64,000 nucleotides of DNA from JBGAJN01 sp044224905 (GTDB taxonomy: Bacteria; Verrucomicrobiota; Verrucomicrobiia; Limisphaerales; JBGAJN01), in NCBI GenBank assembly GCA_044224905.1, contig JBGAJN010000001.1:2170001-2234000 (forward strand), read 5' to 3'. Under the pieces are notes generated by a model, which saw nothing but the letters and a program-made list of their open reading frames with translations, did not search any database and had not been told where the DNA came from. The position numbers were made by a program, and so were the translations under genes. The first letter of the stretch is position 1. Every line of letters starts with the position of its first letter. This document shows positions 43,539 through 51,342 of this stretch, in pieces.

Positions 43539-46500
43539 ATGGGCCGCATCGACGAACTGGTCAGCGCTGAGTTTGCCGCGTGGGAACAGCGTGGACGCGG
43601 CTGGCAGGTGTGGCCTCAACCCGTGCGACCCGAACCGGCGTTTGCGGAATTCGCCGGATACCACCTCCCCGATGCGCAAAGACCAGTCGATGACGGCATC
43701 CGGGCGACCTTCTTCGCGTCGCTGTTCGATTCAATTCAAGCGAAACTCAATCGCCAGCCGGTGGTGGAACCGGAGGAGATCGTCGAACCTGAACCCGTCG
43801 CCAGCGAAGAACCGTTGACCGAGGAATTGGTCGTCTCGTTACCATCGAGTCTCGACCTCCCCGATGACGCGTTGCGTTCCTTTTTGGATTCGCTCCATGG
43901 CTCCACCGAACCGACCGGATTTGAACTGCTGGGCACCAACGAAGGCATCACGATTCAGTTCGCCGCGAGTCCCCAAGATGCGCCCGCATTGCAGCGTCAA
44001 CTCCAGGCGTTCCTGCCCAAACTGCCGCTCGCCCCGGCGCAATCCCGGCTGGCCGAGGCATGGACGCAGCGTGACGGCGTTGGGTTCATCGTCGATTTCG
44101 GCCTGGCCCACGAGTTCATGCTCCTGCTTCAGACAGGGCACGCGGTCGATCCCTTCGTGGGCTTGGTCGCGGCGTTGAACGAATTGCAACGCGACGAAGT
44201 GGCGGTGTTCCAGGTGTTGTTTCAGCCCGTCCAGAATCCGTGGCCACCCAGCGTGTGGAAGTCGGTCACCGATGCCCACGGGAAAGCTCTGTTTGTAAAC
44301 CGGCTGCAACTCATTCCCGGCACGAAAGCCAAACTCGAACAACCACTCTTTGGGGTGGTGGTGCGGGCGGCGGCGAAGGCGGAGACCTTTGAACGTTCGG
44401 CTGCGATTGTCCGGGAAATGGCGGAGGCGCTCCGCTCGTTCAGTCGGATGGAAGCCAACCGGCTCATTCCACTCACCAACGATGAGTATCCATTTGAGCT
44501 GCATGAGGAGGATCTGATTCTCCGACAATCGCGCCGCAGCGGCATGCTGCTCAATCGCGACGAACTATTGGGCTTCGTCCATCTGCCGTCGGATGAAGTT
44601 CGCGCCCCACGATTGTGTCGCGAACGAACCCAGACCAAGGCCGCCCCCGCCTCGGCCCTGGCATCGTCCGGCATTCTACTGGGTCACAACCGACACGCGG
44701 GACGCTCGAACCCAGTGCGCCTCACCGCTGATCAGCGCGTCAAGCACCTGCACCTCATCGGGGCCTCGGGCACCGGCAAGTCGACATTGCTGTTCAATCT
44801 CATTCAGCAGGACATCGAAAGCGGACAAGGGCTGGCGGTGCTCGATCCCCACGGTGATCTGGTCAATCGCATTCTGGAGATCATCCCGCCGCATCGGCTT
44901 GAAGACGTCATTCTCATCGATCCCACTGATGAAGAATACTCGATCGGCTTCAACATCCTCTCCGCGCATTCAGATTTCGAAAAAAACCTGCTCGCGTCGG
45001 ATTTGGTTTCCATCTTTCGCCGGCTCTCGTCCTCCTGGGGTGATCAGCTCAATTCGGTTTTGAACAATGCCATCCGCGCCTTTCTCGAAAGCACGCGTGG
45101 GGGCACTCTGTCGGAATTGCAGCGGTTCCTCCTCGATCCGGGATTTCGCAATGAGTTCCTCGAAACCGTGCGCGATCCCGACGTTGTGTTTTACTGGCGC
45201 AAAGCCTTCCCTCAGCTCGGCGGCAACAAATCCATCGGCCCGGTGCTCACTCGGTTGGACGCCTTCCTCGGTCCGAAACCAATTCGATACATGGTGTCGC
45301 AGACCGCCAACCATTTGGATTTCAGTCAGATTCTCGATACGGGAAAGATTGTGCTCGCGAAACTTTCGCAGGGACAAATCGGAAAAGAAAACGCCTTCCT
45401 GTTGGGTTCGTTGCTCGTGTCGAAGTTTCAACAACTGGCGATGAGTCGTCAGCGTTTGAGCGTGGAGGAGCGACGGGATTTCTGGCTGTACTTGGACGAG
45501 TTCCCGAGCTTCCTCACCCCGTCGATGGCGGAGATTCTGGCAGGGGCGCGCAAGTATCGTTTGGGACTGATTCTCGCGCATCAGGAGCTTCAGCAGTTGC
45601 AGCGTGACTCGGACGTCGCGAGCGCCGTGATGTCCAATCCGTATGCCCGCGTGGTGTTCCGCGTCGGCGACTCGGATGCAAATGCGCTGGCCAAAGGCTT
45701 CGCGAGTTTCGACGCCAAAGACCTCCTAAATCTCGAAACGGGTGAAGCCATCGGTCGCCTCGAACGCAGTGATCGGGATTTCAATCTGACCATTCCCTTG
45801 CCGGTCGAGATTGATCCCGAGTCGGCTCGACACAAGCGCGAAGCGGTTATTCAAGCGTCCCACCGGAAATACGCCACGCCGCGCGCGGAGATTGAAGCTG
45901 CGTTGCTGCGGAAACTCAGCCTAATCGATGTCGAGGAGCCAGCGGCTAAACCGAAGACCAAGCCCACTGCACCACCGCTTCCGCACGTTGCGGACCCGAC
46001 AGCTTCCGAAGTTCCGCAACCAACGGGTTCGGAAAAAGTATCAGTGGAACCACCGGTCGAAGTGAAGCCGGCCAAGGTGCTGGAAACGATGGCCCCGATC
46101 GCGCCGAAGGAGGTCAAACCGCCGGAATCGGCCGGCGTCGCCCCGGTAACCGTTCTGGAGTCGGCCACTGCACCGAAACCGGAAACCCCAAAGCCACCAT
46201 ACGTGCCAGCGGAAATGGGCATCGGCGGAGCGCAGCATCAGACGACTCAGAAGCGCATCAAGAAAGCGGCGGAGGAGTTGGGTTTTCTTGCCACCATCGA
46301 AAAGCCCATCCCGAATGGCAATGTGGACGTGCTGTTGGAACGACAAGGACAAACCATTGCCTGCGAAATTGGGGTCACCACGCCCGTCGATCAGGAGTTT
46401 AGGAATCTGCAAAAGTGCCTGGCGGCAGGGTTCCCCCACGTGGCGATGATCTCGCGGCCCGAACGGTTGCGGCAAATCGCCGAGGCGGTGCAGACCGCGC

Positions 46501-46721
46501 TGGGTGCCGAACCGCGCGTTGGCTTCTACACTCCGGACGAGTTCATCACCCACCTGCAACAATTGCCGGTTCCGCCGACACCGAGTCCGGCTCCCACCCA
46601 AACCATTCGTCGTGGTCGCACCGTGACGGTGAAGACCCGCGAGCTCTCGCCCGCGGAACGGCGGGAAAAAGAAGCCGCCCGCATTGCCTTGCTGGCGGAA
46701 ATCATGCGGGCGAAACCGTAG
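43539..46721 (+). CDS. TraG/HerA-like DNA-translocase with C-terminal nuclease-like domain
   Basis: A 1060-residue protein. The N-terminal ~390 residues are unfamiliar. The ATPase has Walker A GASGTGKSTLLF near 408, DPHGDLVNRIL and Walker B WLYLDEFPSF near 650, and matches the smaller ATPase at 9077-10480. A Pro/Thr-rich linker at ~810-890 leads to a C-terminal domain at ~895-1000 with NGNVDVLLERQG and IACEIGVT, which looks like a restriction-endonuclease-type core although the usual Lys is not seen. It may move and cut or recognise DNA. Start 43539 is 2 bases after the preceding stop; the longer frame from 43332 lies in the neighbour's coding region. Confidence 0.75.
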   Translation: MGRIDELVSAEFAAWEQRGRGWQVWPQPVRPEPAFAEFAGYHLPDAQRPVDDGIRATFFASLFDSIQAKLNRQPVVEPEEIVEPEPVASEEPLTEELVVSLPSSLDLPDDALRSFLDSLHGSTEPTGFELLGTNEGITIQFAASPQDAPALQRQLQAFLPKLPLAPAQSRLAEAWTQRDGVGFIVDFGLAHEFMLLLQTGHAVDPFVGLVAALNELQRDEVAVFQVLFQPVQNPWPPSVWKSVTDAHGKALFVNRLQLIPGTKAKLEQPLFGVVVRAAAKAETFERSAAIVREMAEALRSFSRMEANRLIPLTNDEYPFELHEEDLILRQSRRSGMLLNRDELLGFVHLPSDEVRAPRLCRERTQTKAAPASALASSGILLGHNRHAGRSNPVRLTADQRVKHLHLIGASGTGKSTLLFNLIQQDIESGQGLAVLDPHGDLVNRILEIIPPHRLEDVILIDPTDEEYSIGFNILSAHSDFEKNLLASDLVSIFRRLSSSWGDQLNSVLNNAIRAFLESTRGGTLSELQRFLLDPGFRNEFLETVRDPDVVFYWRKAFPQLGGNKSIGPVLTRLDAFLGPKPIRYMVSQTANHLDFSQILDTGKIVLAKLSQGQIGKENAFLLGSLLVSKFQQLAMSRQRLSVEERRDFWLYLDEFPSFLTPSMAEILAGARKYRLGLILAHQELQQLQRDSDVASAVMSNPYARVVFRVGDSDANALAKGFASFDAKDLLNLETGEAIGRLERSDRDFNLTIPLPVEIDPESARHKREAVIQASHRKYATPRAEIEAALLRKLSLIDVEEPAAKPKTKPTAPPLPHVADPTASEVPQPTGSEKVSVEPPVEVKPAKVLETMAPIAPKEVKPPESAGVAPVTVLESATAPKPETPKPPYVPAEMGIGGAQHQTTQKRIKKAAEELGFLATIEKPIPNGNVDVLLERQGQTIACEIGVTTPVDQEFRNLQKCLAAGFPHVAMISRPERLRQIAEAVQTALGAEPRVGFYTPDEFITHLQQLPVPPTPSPAPTQTIRRGRTVTVKTRELSPAERREKEAARIALLAEIMRAKP

Positions 46722-46739
46722 CGGCAGCGTTTGGGGAAA

Positions 46740-46970
46740 TTACTTCCTTTCCAAACGGTAAAAGGGACCGGTCAATTTGTAGGGAGAATAGGTTTCAATC
46801 ATCCGCTGGCGCAGCTTGAGCAGGCTTAGATGGGGTCGTTCCTCGGCATGAAAAATGGAGGGCTGGGAAACCTCCATGTCCCGCGCGGCTTGCGCCCGGC
46901 TTTTTCCGGATGCCTTACGGAATCGTTTTGCCAACGCTGCCAACTCGCGTTCAACCAGTTCTTTTGCCAT
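46740..46970 (-). CDS. Small XRE-like HTH regulator
   Basis: A 76-residue protein with an HTH segment in KSRAQAARDMEVSQPSIFHAE, followed by LSLLKLRQRMIETYSPYKLTGPFYRL. This matches a recurrent small HTH protein of mobile elements. It is divergent from the serine recombinase, with 84 bases between starts, so it probably represses itself and the integrase. The Met at 46970 is preferred over 46982. Confidence 0.75.
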   Translation of the reverse strand: MAKELVERELAALAKRFRKASGKSRAQAARDMEVSQPSIFHAEERPHLSLLKLRQRMIETYSPYKLTGPFYRLERK

Positions 46971-47054
46971 GGCACAGGACATACCAATAGTTACATAAAT
47001 TAGCTACACTTTTCTCTTGCCAAAACCCGGTGCCTTCAGGCATGAAGTAGTGCC

Positions 47055-48593
47055 ATGAAGGACAATTCTGTTCTCGCTTCATCGGCCCGCCCCAAAGCCG
47101 GCACCAAGAACGTCGGCATCTGGATTCGGGTGAGCACCGAGGATCAAGCCCAAGGCGAGAGTCCCGAGCACCACGAGCACCGTGCCCGCGCCTACGCGGA
47201 ATCAAAGGGTTGGCACGTGAGCGAAGTGTATGACCTCGCGGGCGTGAGCGGCAAATCGGTGATGGAGCATCCGGAAGCGAAACGGATGCTCGTCGACATC
47301 AAGCGCGGCCAGATCACCGGACTCATTTTCAGCAAGCTGGCCCGGCTCTCCCGCAACAAGCGTGAACTCGAGGATTTCGCGGAGCTGTTTCAAAACGCCA
47401 ACGCGGACATGATTTCGCTACAGGAGTCCATCGACACCTCGACCCCGGCCGGCCGCCTCTTCTACACCATGATCGCCGCCATGGCGCAGTGGGAACGCGA
47501 GGAGATTGCCGATCGGGTCAAAGCCTCGGTGGGCGTCCGGGCCAGGCTCGGTAAACCACTCAATGGCACCGCCCCCTATGGTTACCGCTGGCAGGACAAG
47601 CAACTGGTGCCGCATCCCGAACAGGCTCCGATTCGAAAACTGGCCTACGAACTCTATTTGACCCACCGCCGCAAAGGGGTGGTCGCCCGGCTCTTGAACG
47701 AGCGCGGGTATCGCACGAGCACGAATTCCAAGTGGAGCGACATGGCGGTGCGCCGCATTCTCGCCGATCCCAGCGCCAAAGGCGTCCGCATCTACAACAG
47801 TTCGCGCAAAACGGGCGTGTGGTCGAGTGAAGCCCGGCCCGAGAGCGAATGGATCACCGTGCCCGTCCCGCCCATCATTCCGGAATCCCTCTGGAACCAG
47901 GTGAATCAGATTCTTGAAGAACAGACCAAACTAGCGAGTCGCCCAAGCCGCAGACCGGTGCACTTGTTTTCTGGCCTCGCGGTCTGCCATTGTGGCGGTC
48001 GGATGTGGGTTCCCTCCAATTCGCCCAAGTATGTCTGCCAAAACTGCCGGAACAAGATTCCGGTGGTGGATTTGGAAGGCATCTTCTACGAAGAGTTGAA
48101 GGCGTTCTTTACCAACCCGACGGCCATTGCCGGCCACCTGCTCAATGCGAAACAGAACCTGACCGAAAAGGAGCAGTTGCTTCAGGTGCAGAAGAGCGAG
48201 ATTGGCAAAGTCCGGGAAAAGATGAAACAGACCCACGAGCTCTACCTCGCCCGGCAGATTTCGGTGGAGGGCTTCGGCGACATCTACAAACCTTTGGAGC
48301 AGCGCCTGGCCCAACTTCAATCCGAACTGCCGAAGCTGGAGGGAGAGATCGATTCCTTGAAGGTGAACAACCTCTCGGCGGATGAGGTTCTCTCGGAAGC
48401 CAACCAGTTGTATGCCCGGTGGCCACAACTGCCGGGTGACGCGAAGCGTCGGATCGTGGAAGGAATATTGGAGAAGGCGGTCATCGGCCCCGGCGACAAA
48501 ATCGAGCTAACCCTCTCCTACCTGCCTACTTCTGAAGAGATGTTAACTTCCCAACAGCGCCTGATGGCCGGGTTCGCTGCAGCGCATGGTTAG
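47055..48593 (+). CDS. Large serine recombinase/integrase
   Basis: A 512-residue serine recombinase: catalytic Ser in GIWIRVSTEDQAQGES, IFSKLARLSRNKREL, the resolvase core ending ERVKASVGV-type, then a recombinase domain with a Cys-rich zinc unit (VCHCGGRMWVPSNSPKYVCQNC) and a coiled coil. This is the architecture of site-specific integrases that move integrative elements and phages between attP and attB. It sits near the transition from accessory to housekeeping genes, so it is the likely integrase of the island. Intact motifs. Confidence 0.9.
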   Translation: MKDNSVLASSARPKAGTKNVGIWIRVSTEDQAQGESPEHHEHRARAYAESKGWHVSEVYDLAGVSGKSVMEHPEAKRMLVDIKRGQITGLIFSKLARLSRNKRELEDFAELFQNANADMISLQESIDTSTPAGRLFYTMIAAMAQWEREEIADRVKASVGVRARLGKPLNGTAPYGYRWQDKQLVPHPEQAPIRKLAYELYLTHRRKGVVARLLNERGYRTSTNSKWSDMAVRRILADPSAKGVRIYNSSRKTGVWSSEARPESEWITVPVPPIIPESLWNQVNQILEEQTKLASRPSRRPVHLFSGLAVCHCGGRMWVPSNSPKYVCQNCRNKIPVVDLEGIFYEELKAFFTNPTAIAGHLLNAKQNLTEKEQLLQVQKSEIGKVREKMKQTHELYLARQISVEGFGDIYKPLEQRLAQLQSELPKLEGEIDSLKVNNLSADEVLSEANQLYARWPQLPGDAKRRIVEGILEKAVIGPGDKIELTLSYLPTSEEMLTSQQRLMAGFAAAHG

Positions 48594-48605
48594 GCGATTG
48601 GGTGT

Positions 48606-48926
48606 TCATCTCTGTCGTGTAATCCATCGGAGCAAAAAATACACGGGTGCTGCAATGATCATGACGATGATCGATGCCTCATGTCTGGAAGCTGCGTCCG
48701 CCCACCACTCAACGGCACGACCCGATGCGAACAAGCCGACGAGCAGAAGAACCACGCCTAAAACTCCGACGCCCCAGAAAAGAACCCAAGCAAACGTCGT
48801 CCACTCGGATGAGCGGTCGCCCTGCTTGTGCCAGACCCAACATGGAAGCGCGACGAAGACCAAGCCGAGCGTCAGAAGGAAGGAGCGCCCGTAGCCAACC
48901 CAATCTGAATCGTGCGAGCGTGGCAT
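48606..48926 (-). CDS. Small membrane protein of unknown function
   Basis: A 106-residue protein with three likely membrane helices (FLLTLGLVFVALPCWVW, FAWVLFWGVGVLGVVLLLVGLF, SIIVMIIAAPVYFLL). No family recognised. Its end lies 12 bases from the serine recombinase stop (convergent). It could be the first gene outside the element. Confidence 0.55.
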   Translation of the reverse strand: MPRSHDSDWVGYGRSFLLTLGLVFVALPCWVWHKQGDRSSEWTTFAWVLFWGVGVLGVVLLLVGLFASGRAVEWWADAASRHEASIIVMIIAAPVYFLLRWITRQR

Positions 48927-49592
48927 AATCGCCTAACATTGGTATTGAGCGACAGAATTGTCGGATATCGCTTCCATTGATTTCAAAGGTAAAACCGCCT
49001 TTTTACCATGTCCAGCAGGGATTTCGGGAGGCTATTTGGGTGAATATTGAACCGGCAAAAGCGACCATGCGCAGGTTCATCCCCTAAAACTCCGCGAGCC
49101 GTGGCGCGAGGGAAGCCGTTTGCGCCCGACCACGACTCGGCTTTTTGCCACCTCGGCATAGTTCCGGCCGATCTGAGCTGTGATTTCCCGGATCGCAGCT
49201 CGGTTTTTCCGCGTCCCGACTCAGTTGCCGGAAATCTGAGCTCAGATTTCTCAAATCACGACTCGGGGATGATAAATCACGACTCTCTTCTACCAAAACT
49301 CGACTCAGATCTCCCAAATCACGACTCAGATTTCCGATAACTCGACTCAGTTTTTATAAAACTGAGTGACGTCATCCGCTGGGAAGGCCCGTTTTTGCCC
49401 GGTTTTGGGACGGTCAAGACAGTCCGTGTCCTGATTCTGGACGGTCTTTCCGCTAAATGCTCAAAAAACGGGGTGGTTTGGCCGGAAATTCTCAGAAATG
49501 AGAATTTGGCATTGCCGTTGCTAACTCTCTTCCGACGGCACTTAAACCAAACGTCCGGCTCGATACCGAGACGCGCCGTCAGGAAGGAAAAC
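48927..49592. other. Intergenic region with imperfect repeats
   Basis: About 660 bases with no gene that I trust. A plus-strand frame at 49047-49340 encodes SDF/NHDS-type repeats that arise from the underlying DNA repeats at 49130-49366. A possible integration boundary lies somewhere in 48.6-49.6 kb, but no att repeat is visible. Confidence 0.4.
49130..49366. repeat. Degenerate CGACTC-type direct repeats ending in a hairpin
   Basis: At least six copies of a core (A)CGACTC(A/G)G recur with irregular spacing, often preceded by AAATC (for example near 49253, 49273 and 49316). The cluster ends with CTCAGTTTT (49346-49354) paired to AAAACTGAG (49358-49366). The spacing is too irregular for CRISPR. 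It may be a decayed minisatellite. Confidence 0.55.
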
Positions 49593-50312
49593 ATGAGTGA
49601 CAACGTGCTCAAGTGGGATGGTCTGGGGCGATGGAATCCATCGTTCCGCTGGGACCAGGTCCTTCCGCCGCAGAAGAAGAAAGGAGCTATGGCTCAAGTT
49701 AAACTCGAAACGCAAAGCCTCGCCGATGGCGTCATCATCGCCAGCGGCCGGGCCATTCACACCGCCATGACCGGTAATGCGGCGTTCCCCAACCCGTGCC
49801 CGCCCTTGGTGGATTTCCTCGGGCTGGTGGACGCGGCGGATGCAAAGCTCACGGAGTATCAAGCCGCGGTGCAGACGGCCGAGATGTTGCGCGAGGAAAA
49901 AGACGCGGCGATCGCGGCGCTGATTGCGGCCATGAGTTGTCAGGGCGCCTATGTGCAGGCGGCCAGCGGTGGCGACGCGGCGTTGATCATGAGCGCGGGG
50001 ATGCAGGTGCGCAGCACGCCCTCGCCCGTCGGTGAGCCGGCGCAGGTGCTCAACTTGCGCGTCATTGCCAACAGCATGGCGGGCGCCCTGGCGGTGGACT
50101 GGGACAAGGTGTATGGGGCCAGGTCCTACGAAGTCGAAACCTCGCCCGATCCGCTCGGCGCGGATACGTGGGGCAACCGCAAGACGGTCACGGGTTCGCG
50201 CACGAAGTTGACGGGCCTGACGAGCGTCACGCGGTGCTGGGTGCGCGTGCGCGCCATTGGTGCCGCCGGTCCCGGCGCGTGGAGTGATCCCGCGGTGAAG
50301 ACGGTGCCGTGA
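49593..50312 (+). CDS. Fibronectin type III domain protein
   Basis: A 239-residue protein starting MSDNVLKWDGLGRWNPSF; AAGGAA lies just upstream. Residues ~35-130 are helical (TEYQAAVQTAEMLREEKDAAI), and the C-terminal ~90 residues form an FN3 domain (VIANSMAGALAVDWDKVYGARSYEV, WVRVRAIGAAGPGAWSD). An internal Met at 49689 could also serve as start. It precedes a collagen-like protein. Similar FN3 cassettes occur in Verrucomicrobiota as possible adhesive or phage-tail-like accessory proteins. Confidence 0.65.
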   Translation: MSDNVLKWDGLGRWNPSFRWDQVLPPQKKKGAMAQVKLETQSLADGVIIASGRAIHTAMTGNAAFPNPCPPLVDFLGLVDAADAKLTEYQAAVQTAEMLREEKDAAIAALIAAMSCQGAYVQAASGGDAALIMSAGMQVRSTPSPVGEPAQVLNLRVIANSMAGALAVDWDKVYGARSYEVETSPDPLGADTWGNRKTVTGSRTKLTGLTSVTRCWVRVRAIGAAGPGAWSDPAVKTVP

Positions 50313-50426
50313 ACCAAGCAGTTGAGTGTTGAGAGTCGGGGAGGTGAGTGTTTCCTCAGATGACTTCAGTTCCCCGCTCTCGACCGCTCAACATTCAACT
50401 CTAATAACTCTCAACTAATTCTCACT

Positions 50427-51029
50427 ATGCCTTTCGATCCCAATTTTCCGGCGTTTGATTCGCCACTCTCGTCCGACGACATGCGCGAGCAATTGAACGC
50501 GCTCAATGACAAGATTGATTCCGTGCCCGCCGGCCCGCAAGGTCCGCAGGGTGATCCGGGACCGCAAGGCCCGCCGTTTGCGGACGCGGTGGTGGATGGC
50601 GTGAATACGCTGGGCCCGGACAGCGGCGCCACGGTGACGGTAACATATGACGGGCTGGATGTGCATTTCACCTTCGGTCTCCCTCGTGGTCACGACGGCG
50701 CCGATGGCGCGGACGGCGACACTGGCCCGCAAGGACCGCAAGGGCCGCAGGGTGAAAAAGGGGACAAAGGCGATCCCGGCGATCCGGGCGGCCCGCAAGG
50801 TCCCAAAGGGGATCCGGGTGATCCGGGCCAGACGGGCGCGCAAGGGGATCAAGGCCCGCCGGGCGAGGTGAGCGCGGCGCAATTGAATGACGCGATCGAC
50901 GGCACAGCGCGGAACATTAACGGAGTGATCGAGGCGTTTACCGGCACGTTCAGCAACCCGCCGACGCAATCGGAGATGCAAGATTTCGCCGCGTATGTAG
51001 AGACGATGCGGCAGGGGCTTTTACGGTAG
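50427..51029 (+). CDS. Collagen-like repeat protein
   Basis: A 200-residue protein with Gly-X-Y repeats (GPQGPQGDPGPQGPP; GPQGPQGPQGEKGDKGDPGDPG) on either side of a beta-rich insert (ATVTVTYDGLDVHFTFGLP), and a short C-terminal helical part. Collagen-like bacterial proteins form trimeric stalks on phage tails or cell surfaces. No signal peptide is visible. It follows the FN3 gene by 114 bases. Confidence 0.75.
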   Translation: MPFDPNFPAFDSPLSSDDMREQLNALNDKIDSVPAGPQGPQGDPGPQGPPFADAVVDGVNTLGPDSGATVTVTYDGLDVHFTFGLPRGHDGADGADGDTGPQGPQGPQGEKGDKGDPGDPGGPQGPKGDPGDPGQTGAQGDQGPPGEVSAAQLNDAIDGTARNINGVIEAFTGTFSNPPTQSEMQDFAAYVETMRQGLLR

Positions 51030-51125
51030 AATTCAGGATTCAGAATTCAGGATTCAGAATTCAGGATTCGGGAGATGGGAGATGGGAGATGGGAGATGGG
51101 AGATGGGAGATGGGAGATGGGAGAA
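51030..51125. repeat. Two short tandem repeats
   Basis: Three copies of a TCAGGATTCAGAAT-type unit at ~51031-51069, followed by seven exact copies of GGGAGAT from 51070 to 51118 plus a partial eighth. Such arrays mutate easily and are useful strain markers. Confidence 0.85.
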
Positions 51126-51342
51126 ATGGTAGGGACCGTGCGCCGGGTTGCGGTGCTACGGAGAAGGTCAGACGCGCGTTACGGGAGGGGTGATTCCATC
51201 GCCCGAATTCCGTCGCCTGACGCTGCGCTCGGCGACGGGGACGTCGCAGCGCAACATCCCTACCGATGTGATGACGGTCGCGGCACGAGGCTGGCACCAG
51301 CGAATGCAACGGCGCGAGGTTGGAGCAGGGCGGTGTCCCGGT

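Noticed and set aside
49130..49366. CRISPR array
   Set aside because: Repeat units are short and unevenly spaced, and no cas genes are near.
48594..49592. tRNA gene as integration target
   Set aside because: I looked for a tRNA-like sequence near the integrase and saw none; serine integrases also use protein-coding or intergenic sites.
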